From the NCBI RefSeq assembly GCF_000143415.4, contig NW_003314306.1, forward strand, positions 528,897 through 592,896: DNA of 64,000 nucleotides, read 5' to 3'. The notes beneath the pieces were generated by a model that saw only the letters and a list, made by a program, of their open reading frames with translations, searched no databases and was not told the DNA's origin. Shown here piece after piece: positions 11,674 through 20,945 of this stretch (positions are counted from its first letter, which is position 1; each line of letters opens with the position of its first letter). Position numbers and translations under genes: made by a program. This DNA comes from Selaginella moellendorffii (Eukaryota > Streptophyta > Lycopodiopsida > Selaginellales > Selaginellaceae).

Positions 11674-12731
11674 CATGTGATCATAAGATGAGATTTGGAT
11701 ATATTGTCACTGTGGATCTTTGAAACCTTGGGGGATAAATGGGGATAAAATAGCTACTAAGGGCTCTTTCATCAAGCAATTGCCCTTTTTACCAATTGGT
11801 TTAAAGGGAGAGAAATAAAGTGCGCTACATGTGGTATCAGATAAAATGGCATGGGTTTAATTCTCATTGATTAGTGGCTACTTAAAAATATAATATACCT
11901 TTGAGCAAAATATATTTCTACCCCAAAATTTGAAATCGTTATGTATTGGGCATCCATACATACGTCCTTCCTCTTATGTGGAGTATCTACGGATGAAGGT
12001 ATCCACCGTGGGATTGCAGTACAGAGGGATGACTAGTTGCCTCACATGGAATAGTTGGTCTACACAATGGAAGGATTGGTAAATTCAATGCAGAAATGGA
12101 GGTGTTAATTCCCCTTGGCTCAGTAGGTGTTGTTAGTCAATAGTTAATGAGGACATTGACATCTTTAAGGATCCATGGTGACAATATATCTAACTCTCAT
12201 CCCATAATCATATGGGTTACACTCACCCCCCCCCCCCCCTTCAAAGATGTCAATGTCTTCATTGACTATTGATTAATAACCCCTACTGAGCTAAAGAGAA
12301 TCAATACCTTCATTTTTGCATTGAATCTATCAATCCTTCCATTGTGTAGATCAGCTATTCTGTGTGAGGCAACTAGTCATCCACCCATATTGCAGTTGTA
12401 CAGTGGATACCTTTGTTCGTAGATGCTCCACCAAGAGGAAGGACATACGTATGGATGCCCAATCCATACGATTTCAAATTTACGGGTAGAAATATACCTT
12501 ACTCAAGGGTATATTATATTTTTAAATAGCCACTAATTAATGGGAATTGAACCCGTGCCATTTTCTCTGATACCATATATAGCACACCCTATCTCTCTCC
12601 CTTAAACCAAATGGAAAAAGGGCAATTGCTTAATGAGAGAGCTTTTAGTGGTTGTTTTATCCCTATTTATTCCCTAAGGTTCCAAGGATCCACGGTGACA
12701 GTATATTCAAATTTCATCCCATGATCACATG
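11674..12731. repeat. Large fold-back inverted repeat with about 490-bp arms
   Basis: The left arm (11674-12166) and right arm (12243-12731) are reverse complements at about 85% by eye. Examples are CAATTGCCCTTTTT against its complement near 12625, and GACATTGACATCTTT against AAAGATGTCAATGTC. The spacer (12167-12242) contains a third, inverted copy of the first 55 or so bases of the left arm, followed by a run of 14 C (12226-12239). The arms contain TGGTATCAGA (like an iMet primer site) and GGGTTCAATTCCC (like a tRNA B box), but no complete tRNA or LTR. It may be a fold-back DNA element or two fused LTR pieces. Transcripts would form a long hairpin. Confidence 0.75.
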
Positions 12732-13279
12732 CATTACATTCCCTTAGAAGATTAAATAGTCAATGCTCCCAATTCAAGTGTGGGTGGCACTTCCTATTTG
12801 AATACCTGGCATGGCTCAACAAAACTTTACCCTAGCCCCATGGATAGGGCACCCAAAGGCAAAAGGTGGGGAGAGTACCCACAAGGCTCATATAGAGCTA
12901 TTGTGTTCCAAAATGTTATCTCGAAATCCCAAACTATGGAAAGGAAGAAGAGTAATCTTATGGTGCAAAGACCAAGGATACAATCACATGGTGAGGAAGT
13001 CCTGGATGCTAGTGGGGCATAATGGTCAGGCTTATGTGCCTTGACCCAATGGCAATATTGGAAAACATGGCTGTGGATGGAAAGGGACTTGATGGGGACC
13101 AAAAAAGGGATATTGAGGCACCCTAAGGATGCTAAGGAATGGATTTGGGATGATCACTCATGAATAGATGACTTAGTCCTTGAGAGATAGGACTGAGATG
13201 TAAGTGGTGTTGGATCATTGGTGTGACAACAGTGAATGGGCATGGCCTTAGCTTAATAGGTTGATATATTAGTGGTACC
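12732..13279. other. Anonymous sequence; left side of the chromovirus insertion site
   Basis: No gene is recognised here. The last five bases before the chromovirus LTR are GTACC, to be compared with ATACC after the other LTR. The sequence continues on the far side of the element at 18866. Confidence 0.4.
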
Positions 13280-13665
13280 TGTCAAGACCCCCAACAAGAT
13301 CAAGACTAAAAAATGCTAAAGACAAAGAGAAAAGCTAGTGGAAACAAAGAAAAGGCCTTAGACTAGCGTTGATTCATATTGTGGAGAAATGGAACAAGGT
13401 TAACATATATATACTATAGGTTGATGAAGCTCCACCACTCTTGGATCGAGGACGGCCTAAATATAGCTGAGGTTGAGGAGGCGCCACATCAATATCAGGA
13501 ATGTGGCTTGAGACTCAGGAATCGGGAAGTGTCTTGAGAGTCAGGAATAAGGAAGTGTCTCAAGAGTCAGGAATAGGAAAGTGTCTCGAGAATCAGGAAT
13601 GTGGTCTGCAGGTCAGGAATCCGGCAAGAGTCAGGAATGTGGTAAGAATTGGGGGATTCCTGACA
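13280..13665 (-). repeat. 3' LTR of the chromovirus
   Basis: It is 386 bp, the same length as its partner at 18480-18865. I count 17 differences between the two, 15 of them transitions. It contains about four units of a TCAGGAATNGGAAAGTGTCT-like sub-repeat in the part next to the TGTCA end. Confidence 0.93.
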
Positions 13666-13669
13666 GCAC

Positions 13670-16600
13670 TCAAGAATGAGTGGAACGAGGATGTGAATGA
13701 GAACGATGAGGAGGATGAGATGAGCGGCGAGGGATGGGAGATGGAGAAAAAGAATGAGGACTGGGACGACTAGGATAGCGACGGTGGAAGTCCTGAACAA
13801 GGTCAGGAAAATGAATCAGGTTGTCCGCAAGTTCCCAAGTGCATTCTTCAAGCCCGTAACCCTTCCAGTCGACCAGATAGTAGAGTTTAGACCATGAAAT
13901 CTTGGAATCAAGGATGTCCTGAACCTCATACTCAGAGCCATCCTCGAGCTGCACTGGTGGAGGTGGAGGAATGACCCGATTGGGAATAGGATTGGGAATA
14001 TAAGGCTCAAGGAGAGAGGAATGAAAAACGGGGTGAATTTGATATGAGGAGGGAAGTGCAAGGCGATAAGTGACAGGATTAATGATGGCAGTGATAGGGA
14101 AAGGACCGAGGCATTTGAAATCAAGTTTTGGACAAGGCCTGGTGGTGGAGATATTTCGCCTGAGGAGCCAAACTTTATCCCCAATATTGTAAGGGGAACA
14201 ATCCTGACGATGGACATTGGCAAATGTTTTGTGAGATTCCTAAGCACAATGGAGGTGGAAGGAGATGGAGTTGTGGATTTCTTGGAGGTTGGAGACAAAT
14301 GCCTCAGAGCGGGGATTTGAATGAGAGGATTCGGATGGAGAAGGAAGTGAGAGATTGAATCGGGGATTTTGGCCAGAGTTTGCAAAGAAGGGGGAAATTC
14401 GAAGAGAGGAGTGAATAGAGTTGTTATAGGAGAACTCAGCAAGGGGAAGGATATCGAACTAGTTATCCTGATGATAGTTGATGAAGCACCTTAAGAATTG
14501 TTCTAACGTCTGAATTGTTCGCTCGGACTGCCCATCAGTTTGAGGATGATACGCCGAAGAGAGGTTGGCCTTCACTCCAAGCAGCTGCAAAAACCGTTGC
14601 CAGAAATGAGAGATGAACTAAGGCCCCCGATCCGAAACCACATCTGTAGGAATCCCATGAAGTTGAAAAATTTCCCTAAATACCAGTTTTGCCATGTCCT
14701 CGCCTGAAAACTCCTTGGTACATGGCAAGAAGTGCGCCATCTTTGTGAAGCGATCCACCACGACTAAAATGCTATTGAAACCTCCAAAACTCGGAAGATC
14801 ACTCAAGAAATCCATGGAGATGGATTCCCAAGGACCTGAAGGGACTGGAAGGGAACAAAGCAAACCTGAAGGAAGGTGGCAAGGTACCTTATTCCGGGCG
14901 CAAGTGTCACAGGAGGTAACAAAAGCTTTGATGTAGTCGTCCATGTGAGGCCACCAAAAATCCCGTGCAACTAGCTCATAGGTTTTCGCAATGCCGAAGT
15001 GACCAGCAGTCGGGCTATCATGGCATGCCATTAGGACCAACCTTCGAGCATCACCTTCAGGAACGTAAAGCTGCTCCCCACGGTATAATAAGCCATCTAA
15101 GAACTCGAACTCGTCAAATCGCCGGCAGTCAGGAGTCACAGGGTGTCCAGCCTGAAGATGGGGGAAAATGTCACTAGCGAGATCATCGAATTGAAGATCA
15201 TTTCTAATGGCATCCATCAAGGAGGAGTCTTGAGGGGCCAGGGAAATTGCCATAACTTGAAGCCGATCAAGACCGAGGATAATTTGATCCTGTTGATCGA
15301 AGGCAGGATTACCAGGCCTGAGACTGAGATAGGAGCACCTTGAAAGAGCATCATGAAGGCCTTGAAGCTTTCCAGGTCTGTACTTGATAACAAAGTCAAA
15401 CCGACTCAGAAATTGTGCCCACCTTGCTTGACGACGGCTTAAAACTCGGGAAGTGGCAAAGTACTCGAGATTTTTGTGATCTGTCCAGACTGTTGTTTGA
15501 TGGCCCACCCCCTCCAAGAAACGGCGCCACTCTCCAAAGGAATCCACAATGGCAAGGAGCTCCTTGTCGTGGATTTCGTAATTGATCTTTGTAGGCTGGA
15601 ATTTCCGAGAATGGAAAGCGACCGGATGAAGTTCTTGATCCGCTCTGAGTTGAGACAGCACAGCACCGATGGCAAAGTCGGAGGCGTCAGCCTCGATGAA
15701 GAAAGGTTGTGAGGAATCAGCATGGATCAAAACGGGGGCAGAACTGAAGGCTGCCTTGAGTGTGTCGAAGGCATGCTAGGCAGCAGTAGACCAAGAGAAG
15801 GGAACATCCTTGTGAGTGAGATGCGTGAGAGGAAGGACAATGTCAGAGTAGTGATCACTGAATTTGCGGTAGAAGTTGGCGAAGCCAAGGAAAACCTGAA
15901 CGTCCAACATTGATTGTGGAGGCTCTCACTCGAGAATAGTCTTGACTTTGGTAGGATCCATCGTGATACCCTCAGGAGTGACAATGTACCCAAGGAACTC
16001 CACAGACTGCTGATCGAAGGAACATTTCTCAAGCTTCGCATATAGGCCGTGTTCTCGCAGCTTCGCCAGCACCTTGCGTACATGTTCGTCGTGCTCCTCC
16101 TGAGTTCTTGAGTAGATGAGGATGTCATCGAGGTAGACGATCACCATCTGATCAAGAAACTCCCGAAAGACGTCGTTCGCCATGTGTTGGAAAACTGCTG
16201 GAGCATTTGTCAAGCCAAATGGCATGACAGTGTACTCGAAGTGGCCATAGCAGGTTCGGAATGCAGTCTTCCATTCATCACCAAGCCAGATCCGGATTGT
16301 ATGCGCCACAAAGGTCAATCTTGGTGAAGAAGCGGGCACCGCCGAGGTGTTCCAACAAGTCCGAGATCAGGGGCAGTGGATAACGGTTCCAAATAGTCAC
16401 CTTGTTCAAACTTTGGTAATCAATGACTAGCCGCAAACTCCCATCCTTCTTCTTGACAAAGAAGATAGGCGCTCCAACCGGGGACTGCGAATGCTGAATG
16501 AACCCCGAGGCAAGGTTCTCATCCACGTACTCTTTGAGGGCCTTAAGCTCAGACGGGGATAACCCGTAGATAGGTCCTCACGGAGGTGACGCTCCTTCCT

Positions 16601-17504
16601 GTAAATCAATGGGACAGTCATAAGGCTGATGAGCAGGCAGTACACTAGCTTTTTTCTTGTCAAACACATCCCCAAAATCATGATACTTCTCAGGAAGACT
16701 GACAGGAAAGACATGCAAAGCAAAAAGGAAAATAGGTTCTTCATGAAGGAATTCTTTCATAGTGATTGTGGAGATAGGAGGAGGTGTACGACTAAATGGA
16801 ATGATGAGACGAGGATACTATCCAGTGTAAGATGGAAGAGAGGAAAAAGAAGAGGGTGAAAACTTCGTAGAGTCAGGAACAGAACCTCGATTTAAGTTTA
16901 GGGAACTTTTCCTGATTCGGACTCGATGAACAGTAGGGGAAGCCGTGGGAGATGGTGATGTGGGAGAGATGAGTTGTAAGTCCTTCCAACAAATCTAAGG
17001 CTGATGTAGTTGGAACCAAGGAAGACCAAGCACCACAGAAGAGGACTTGCTGTTGATGATGTTGAAGGCGATATCGGTGACGGTGGACCTAATGTGTACT
17101 CGAATAGGCAACGTTTCCCTAAGTCCAGAAGATGGAGACACAAAATGCCCGCCGATGCCTTCAACCCTCAGATCCCGTATGGTAGGAGAAAGAGGAACAT
17201 GATGTCGGGCAGCAAAGTCCGTATCCATGAAGCAGGAAGTTGCACTCGAGTCCAATAGCGCTAAAGCCTTGAGTCCTGATTGTCCGATGAAAGAAAGGAG
17301 ACATGGGACACGGAAGTTGCGAGAATTGGTGGTGGCTTTGATGAAAGGTGGTGAGGAGCTTGATAAGGAAGAAAAGTGATTTTTATTCGGGGAGTCCAAA
17401 TAGATAGCTCCTACTCTGTTTGGACAGGGTCGTTTCCCGACTGCAACAGAGGTGGACTTTGAGGCAGAGTGAACTCGAGCAGTCGGGGAGGCTTCTTGGG
17501 ACAC
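13670..17504 (-). pseudogene. Chromovirus pol: protease, RT, RNase H, integrase, chromodomain (broken)
   Basis: Blocks can be read in order through several frames. The protease (17504-16995) has ALLDSSATSC, where the usual D-S/T-G is DSS, and ends LGLPWF. The RT (about 16760-15930) has [30 protein letters not shown] and the active-site YLDD. RNase H starts IEADASDFAIGAVLSQ. The integrase has an HHCC finger ending CDTCARNK, then MDFLSD, VSDRGP and, after a stop, YHPQTDGQSERT. The chromodomain (13954 downward) has YEVQDIL and YLVDWKGYGLEECTWE and keeps the aromatic Y/W/Y residues that line a methyl-lysine cage. At least three stops or shifts break it, near 16560, 15925 and 14617. The last stop lies only four bases before the LTR. 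Confidence 0.88.
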
Positions 17505-18382
17505 ACAGCTGCTTTGTGATTAGGATCAGCATAGTAGAGGCAAAGATTATGAGATATTCGATGTTGCTTCTCAGTAAGACTCAACTTTCCTCTAATGAGT
17601 CGGGGAGTACCAGAAATATCCATCAGGACCGGAGCAATAGGTTTAGGACTATGCCCCGAAGACTCAAGTTGGGATTCCTGAGTCTGGGACAGAAAAACAG
17701 CAGCGCGGCGACTTTCTTGACGACGTTCAAAGAGACGATTGTCACATCGAACAGCTTTGTTGATGGCATCCGACAGGTCCTTGGGATCCTCCATGGTGAG
17801 CAACAAATCCTTGACACCGTTGTTGAGGCCGAAACGAAATTGGTCAATCAGGGCCCGCTCATCCCACTGAGTGTCCAAGGCAAGGAGCTGGAACTCTGCA
17901 GCATAGATCGAGGCAAGTTGAGACCCCTGAGAGAGACGTCTCATCTTTGTGGTAGCAGCCCGAACCCGATCCGTCTCGCCAAAACATGCTTCGAGCTTCT
18001 CTTTGAACAATTGAAGATCCATCAGCTCCGGAACCACGACCCCTTTCATGCTCCTCTCCAGAAGAGGAGAAAACCATGACAAAGCTGCACCCTCGAGCAA
18101 CGTCCCAATCGCGCCGATTTGAGACTCGGGAGTGGGGTACCGCCAATGTTGAAGTGCAAAGATCAGCTCCATTTGGTTCAAAAATCCACGAAACTCCGAA
18201 CGCTTGCCTGAAAATTTCACCGGGAAACTCACCTTCGGTTCAGGAACTTTGCTGGATCCTTGAGCCGAAAGTGAAGCAAGCTCCTGCTGCATGCGAAGAA
18301 GGGTCGCCTTCAGCTTGGTATTCTCAGACTGGATTTTTGCAAGGACTTCGGCAAAGAAATCAGGATGGCTTGGAAACTCCAT
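17411..18382 (-). CDS. Chromovirus gag (capsid/nucleocapsid), intact frame
   Basis: A 323-residue open frame starts at the ATG at 18382 (MEFPSHPDFFAEV). It has an N-terminal coiled stretch, then the capsid-like order FSGKRSEFRGFLNQME...ALSWFSPLL...F...F. Near the C-terminus a CCHC knuckle reads CLYYADPNHKAAVC. The second Cys of C-X2-C-X4-H-X4-C is Tyr, so zinc binding is probably lost in this copy. The frame overlaps the protease frame by 94 bases and contains the slippery heptamer shortly before its stop. Gag packages element RNA into virus-like particles. Confidence 0.8.
   Translation of the reverse strand: MEFPSHPDFFAEVLAKIQSENTKLKATLLRMQQELASLSAQGSSKVPEPKVSFPVKFSGKRSEFRGFLNQMELIFALQHWRYPTPESQIGAIGTLLEGAALSWFSPLLERSMKGVVVPELMDLQLFKEKLEACFGETDRVRAATTKMRRLSQGSQLASIYAAEFQLLALDTQWDERALIDQFRFGLNNGVKDLLLTMEDPKDLSDAINKAVRCDNRLFERRQESRRAAVFLSQTQESQLESSGHSPKPIAPVLMDISGTPRLIRGKLSLTEKQHRISHNLCLYYADPNHKAAVCPKKPPRLLEFTLPQSPPLLQSGNDPVQTE
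17432..17438 (-). promoter_or_regulatory. Predicted -1 ribosomal frameshift site G-GGA-AAC
   Basis: On the minus strand the sequence is GGGAAAC, placed exactly as X-XXY-YYZ in the gag frame (TCG GGA AAC). The gag stop follows after GACCCTGTCCAAACAGAG. A slip of -1 gives KRPCPNRVGAIYLD, which leads straight into the open protease frame. The same heptamer is known from the sushi-derived gene PEG10. I could not judge a downstream stem or pseudoknot by eye. Confidence 0.65.
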
Positions 18383-18462
18383 TGGCAAGAAGAAAGAAAA
18401 GAAAGGGGGAAAAAGACAAAGGCAGTCAAATAATCAAAACGAGCTAAAAGAAAAGCAAAAAG

Positions 18463-18477
18463 CACAATCTGAATCAA
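18463..18477 (-). promoter_or_regulatory. Self-priming primer-binding site
   Basis: Two bases inside the 5' LTR, the minus strand reads TTGATTCAGATTGTG. This is a perfect 15-nt reverse complement of CACAATCTGAATCAA inside the LTR (18583-18569), which is where transcription should begin. No tRNA 3' end such as TGGTATCAGAG is found at this place. Confidence 0.75.
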
Positions 18478-18479
18478 AC

Positions 18480-18865
18480 TGTCAAAACCCCCAACAAGAT
18501 CAAGACTAGAAAATGCTAAAGACAAAGAGAAAAGCTAGTGGAAACAAAGAAGAGGCCTTAGACTAGTGTTGATTCAGATTGTGGAGAAATGGAACAAGGC
18601 TAACCTATATATACTATAGGTTGATGAAGCTCCACCACTCTTGGATCAAGGACGGCCTAAATATAGCTAAAGTCGAGGAGGCGCCACATCAATATCAGGA
18701 ATGTGGCTCGAGACTCAGGAATCGGGAAGTGTCTTGAGAGTCAGGAATAGGGAAGTGTCTCGAGAGTCAGGAATAGGAAAGTGTCTCGAGAATCAGAAAT
18801 GTGGTCTGCAGGTCAGGAATCCGGCGAGAGTCAGGAATGTGGCAAGAATTGGGGGATTCCTGACA
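18480..18865 (-). repeat. 5' LTR of the chromovirus
   Basis: Same ends and length as the 3' LTR. It holds the predicted promoter (TATA at 18613-18606) and transcript start, and is flanked by ATACC outside and the self-priming site inside. Confidence 0.93.
18606..18613 (-). promoter_or_regulatory. TATA box of the chromovirus LTR
   Basis: The minus strand reads TATATATAGG. Its first T is 30 bases upstream of CACAATCTG, a standard distance for a plant transcription start. It is conserved in both LTRs apart from one substitution just outside it. Confidence 0.65.
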
Positions 18866-19040
18866 ATACCTTTAGGTGTTAGTCATGGGATCGGACACAT
18901 GGAGCACTTGGACCAAGTGCAAAGGTTGAGTGGCACAAATACCATTCTCGAGGTTAGCAAGTCCCTAAATCCAAAGTAGGATTTCTAAAGGTTGTGAGTG
19001 AGACTCCTTTAAGTGGTTGAAGGTGTGGTTAAGTGATTAA
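18866..19040. other. Right side of the chromovirus insertion site
   Basis: Continuation of the host sequence interrupted at 13279. No coding signal until the protease relic begins near 19041. Confidence 0.4.
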
Positions 19041-20769
19041 AGTAGAATGGAAAATTTATTCACTTACAATTTGGTTATACATGTGGGTGATCTTGAGCTT
19101 GAGTTGTAGTTATTGCAGGTGGTGCCGAGTCAAACTTTTGACTTCATCTTTGGTATGGATTGGTTGCACCATAATCATGCCAAGTGTGACTTTGAAGCTT
19201 CTCCCCTTTGTTTTATACTTCCTTACATATCTTCCATTCTTTTCACTTTTATTCCTTTTTGTCCCTCTACTTTTACCTCTACTTCAATCACTTTTGTCTT
19301 CCCATTACTTCCTTTTATATTTCTGTTTTATTCCTCTCTTCCCTTTTCCGATCCCTTTGATGATCTTTGTGTTGTAATGATTGATTGCCTCATGAAAGAG
19401 TATGCCGATCTCTTTGAATTTGACTTATCATTTGGGGCCAAAATTGCAACACGTGATCCTATTTCAACTGGGGATGCTAGCCTAATCAAGGTTCATGTTC
19501 ATTGTCGGTCACCCAAAGAGATCAAAATTTTACATGTAAATGTCAAGGAGATGTTGGAAAATGGAGTCATTCGAAAGTCACAGAGTTGTGTGAACCTCAT
19601 ATTGTGATAAAGTCTAATGAGAATATTCATTTTTGCATCGACTATCGTTTGTTAAACAAAGTGACGATCCCAGATGTGTACCCTCTTCCTCACATTGCTA
19701 ATTTGTTTGATTAGTTGGGAAGAAGTTATTGGTTCACCAAGTTAGATTTTACTTTTAGTTATTGGCAAATATCGGCTAAAGAAAATATTTCTAAGATTTT
19801 TTTTTGTACACCATTTGGTTTGTATGAGTTCTTAGTGATGCCATTTCCATGATCGACTGCTGACAATAAATAATCAATATTACTTTTGATTACTTAAATC
19901 ACTGAGTGGAAGTTAGTGCTCTTGCTAATGCATTTATAATTGTTATTGGATACTTCCTTCTCAATCAAGTGGTATTCCAACATTCTTGTTTTATGAAAGT
20001 GTGACATATCCCCAATTGAGACATTAAAACTTGAAATGCCTCAGCCATAAATGCGAGATCATTATCCCAAAGAATCCGTTTTAGCATTTATCATCCACAA
20101 TCAGATGGTTTGGTGAAATAGCTTATTTGGACCTTCAAAAAGATGATCGCGAAGTATATGAACTTTCAACATTTGAATTAGGATGATTATTTGTCGTCTC
20201 TTCAGTTATGCATACGTTATAGGGGTGCAGAGTTCTTTTGGTATTTCACCATATCAACTCCTATATAGTCATCATCCAATACTACCAATAAAGTTGGGTT
20301 TACTTTTATGATTGCCACAAGCTGTCAATACTAGGTCGTGGGATCAATATTTGATGAGCATTCTTTCACTTATCCAAGTAGAGTTTGCTAAACATGTAGG
20401 CCACGCATAAGTGGGACAATAATAGCATTACAACTCCCATCATCATCCACCTACGGAATATAAAGTGAATGACTTGGTGTTAGTTTGTTTTTTCAATCTT
20501 ACAATACATGGTTTATCTAAAGGGCTCCTTGTTCAATGGAAAGAACCGTATTGGGTGTTGTGGTAAGTATATGAGGTTGGGCATAATGTTTAGCAAGCCG
20601 ATCCTCCAGAAATTTTGCATGTATAGCAATTAAAATGCTTCATACAAAGGGATCAAGAACAATTGGCACCATCTACAAATCCACTAATTCCTCTTTCTAA
20701 TGTTCCTCTAGATCCTGACCCATTTACAAAAGAATTTTGATGGTTTTCTATCATTCTAAAAGGAGGGGA
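19041..20769 (+). mobile_element. Gypsy pol relic (protease, RT, integrase) of the short-LTR family
   Basis: Readable blocks in order are the protease end SQTFDFIFGMDWLHHNHAKC (19120), the RT entry IHFCIDYRLLNKVTIPDVYP (19630-19690), TPFGLYEFLVMP (19810), integrase YHPQSDGLVK (20090), and a C-terminal YKVNDLVLV...H stretch (20460). Stops and deletions are frequent; the YLDD and RNase H region is missing between about 19860 and 20060. A purine run AAAAGGAGGGGA directly precedes the LTR and is a good polypurine tract. It is probably the 3' half of the element starting near 9270. Confidence 0.75.
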
Positions 20770-20945
20770 TGATATGAGGTCCATTTATATAGCTACAATG
20801 TCATATACTAATATTAGTGTAATAGGATTTTAGTAGCTATCAAATTAGTTTCAATCCCGACCACTTGCTCCTCTATATAAGCTAGGGTTTTTAGTCTAAT
20901 TAGGATGCACATTTCTGTATTCTCTTTCTCTATTCCATGCACTCA
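20770..20945 (+). repeat. 3' LTR of the short-LTR Gypsy family
   Basis: It starts TGATATGAGGTCC directly after the polypurine tract, has TACTAATATTAGTG and CTATATAAGCTAGGGTT, and ends near CACTCATAAG. It matches the LTRs at 955-1130 (minus) and 9270-9408. Confidence 0.65.

Larger units (their letters stand above)
13280..18865 (-). mobile_element. Ty3/Gypsy chromovirus, Tf1/sushi-like, nearly full length
   Basis: The element runs 18865 to 13280 on the minus strand: LTR, primer site, gag, -1 frame shift, protease, reverse transcriptase, RNase H, integrase, chromodomain, LTR. Both LTRs are 386 bp with TGTCA...TGACA ends, and the 5-bp flanks GTACC/ATACC look like a target-site duplication with one change. 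The pol region has several stops and shifts, so the copy is dead. The chromodomain at the integrase end places it among chromoviruses. Self-priming and the slippery site point to the Tf1/sushi side of that group, possibly the Tcn1-like clade known from mosses and lycophytes. That last placement is inference. Confidence 0.93.

Noticed and set aside
11849-11875. TGGTATCAGA followed by GGGTTTAATTC in the fold-back arms as a tRNA, SINE promoter or LTR primer site
   Set aside because: The box A-like GGCTCAGTAGG lies 260 bp downstream of the box B-like word, i.e. in the wrong order. No acceptor stem can be formed and no LTR pair is present.
12226-12239. Run of 14 C as a functional signal
   Set aside because: Homopolymers of this length arise by slippage or assembly error. 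I see no reason to assign a role.
13816-14442. Hydrophobic 200-codon minus-strand frame within the chromovirus
   Set aside because: It is an alternative frame of the integrase C-terminal region. The neighbouring frame reads as integrase leading into the chromodomain.
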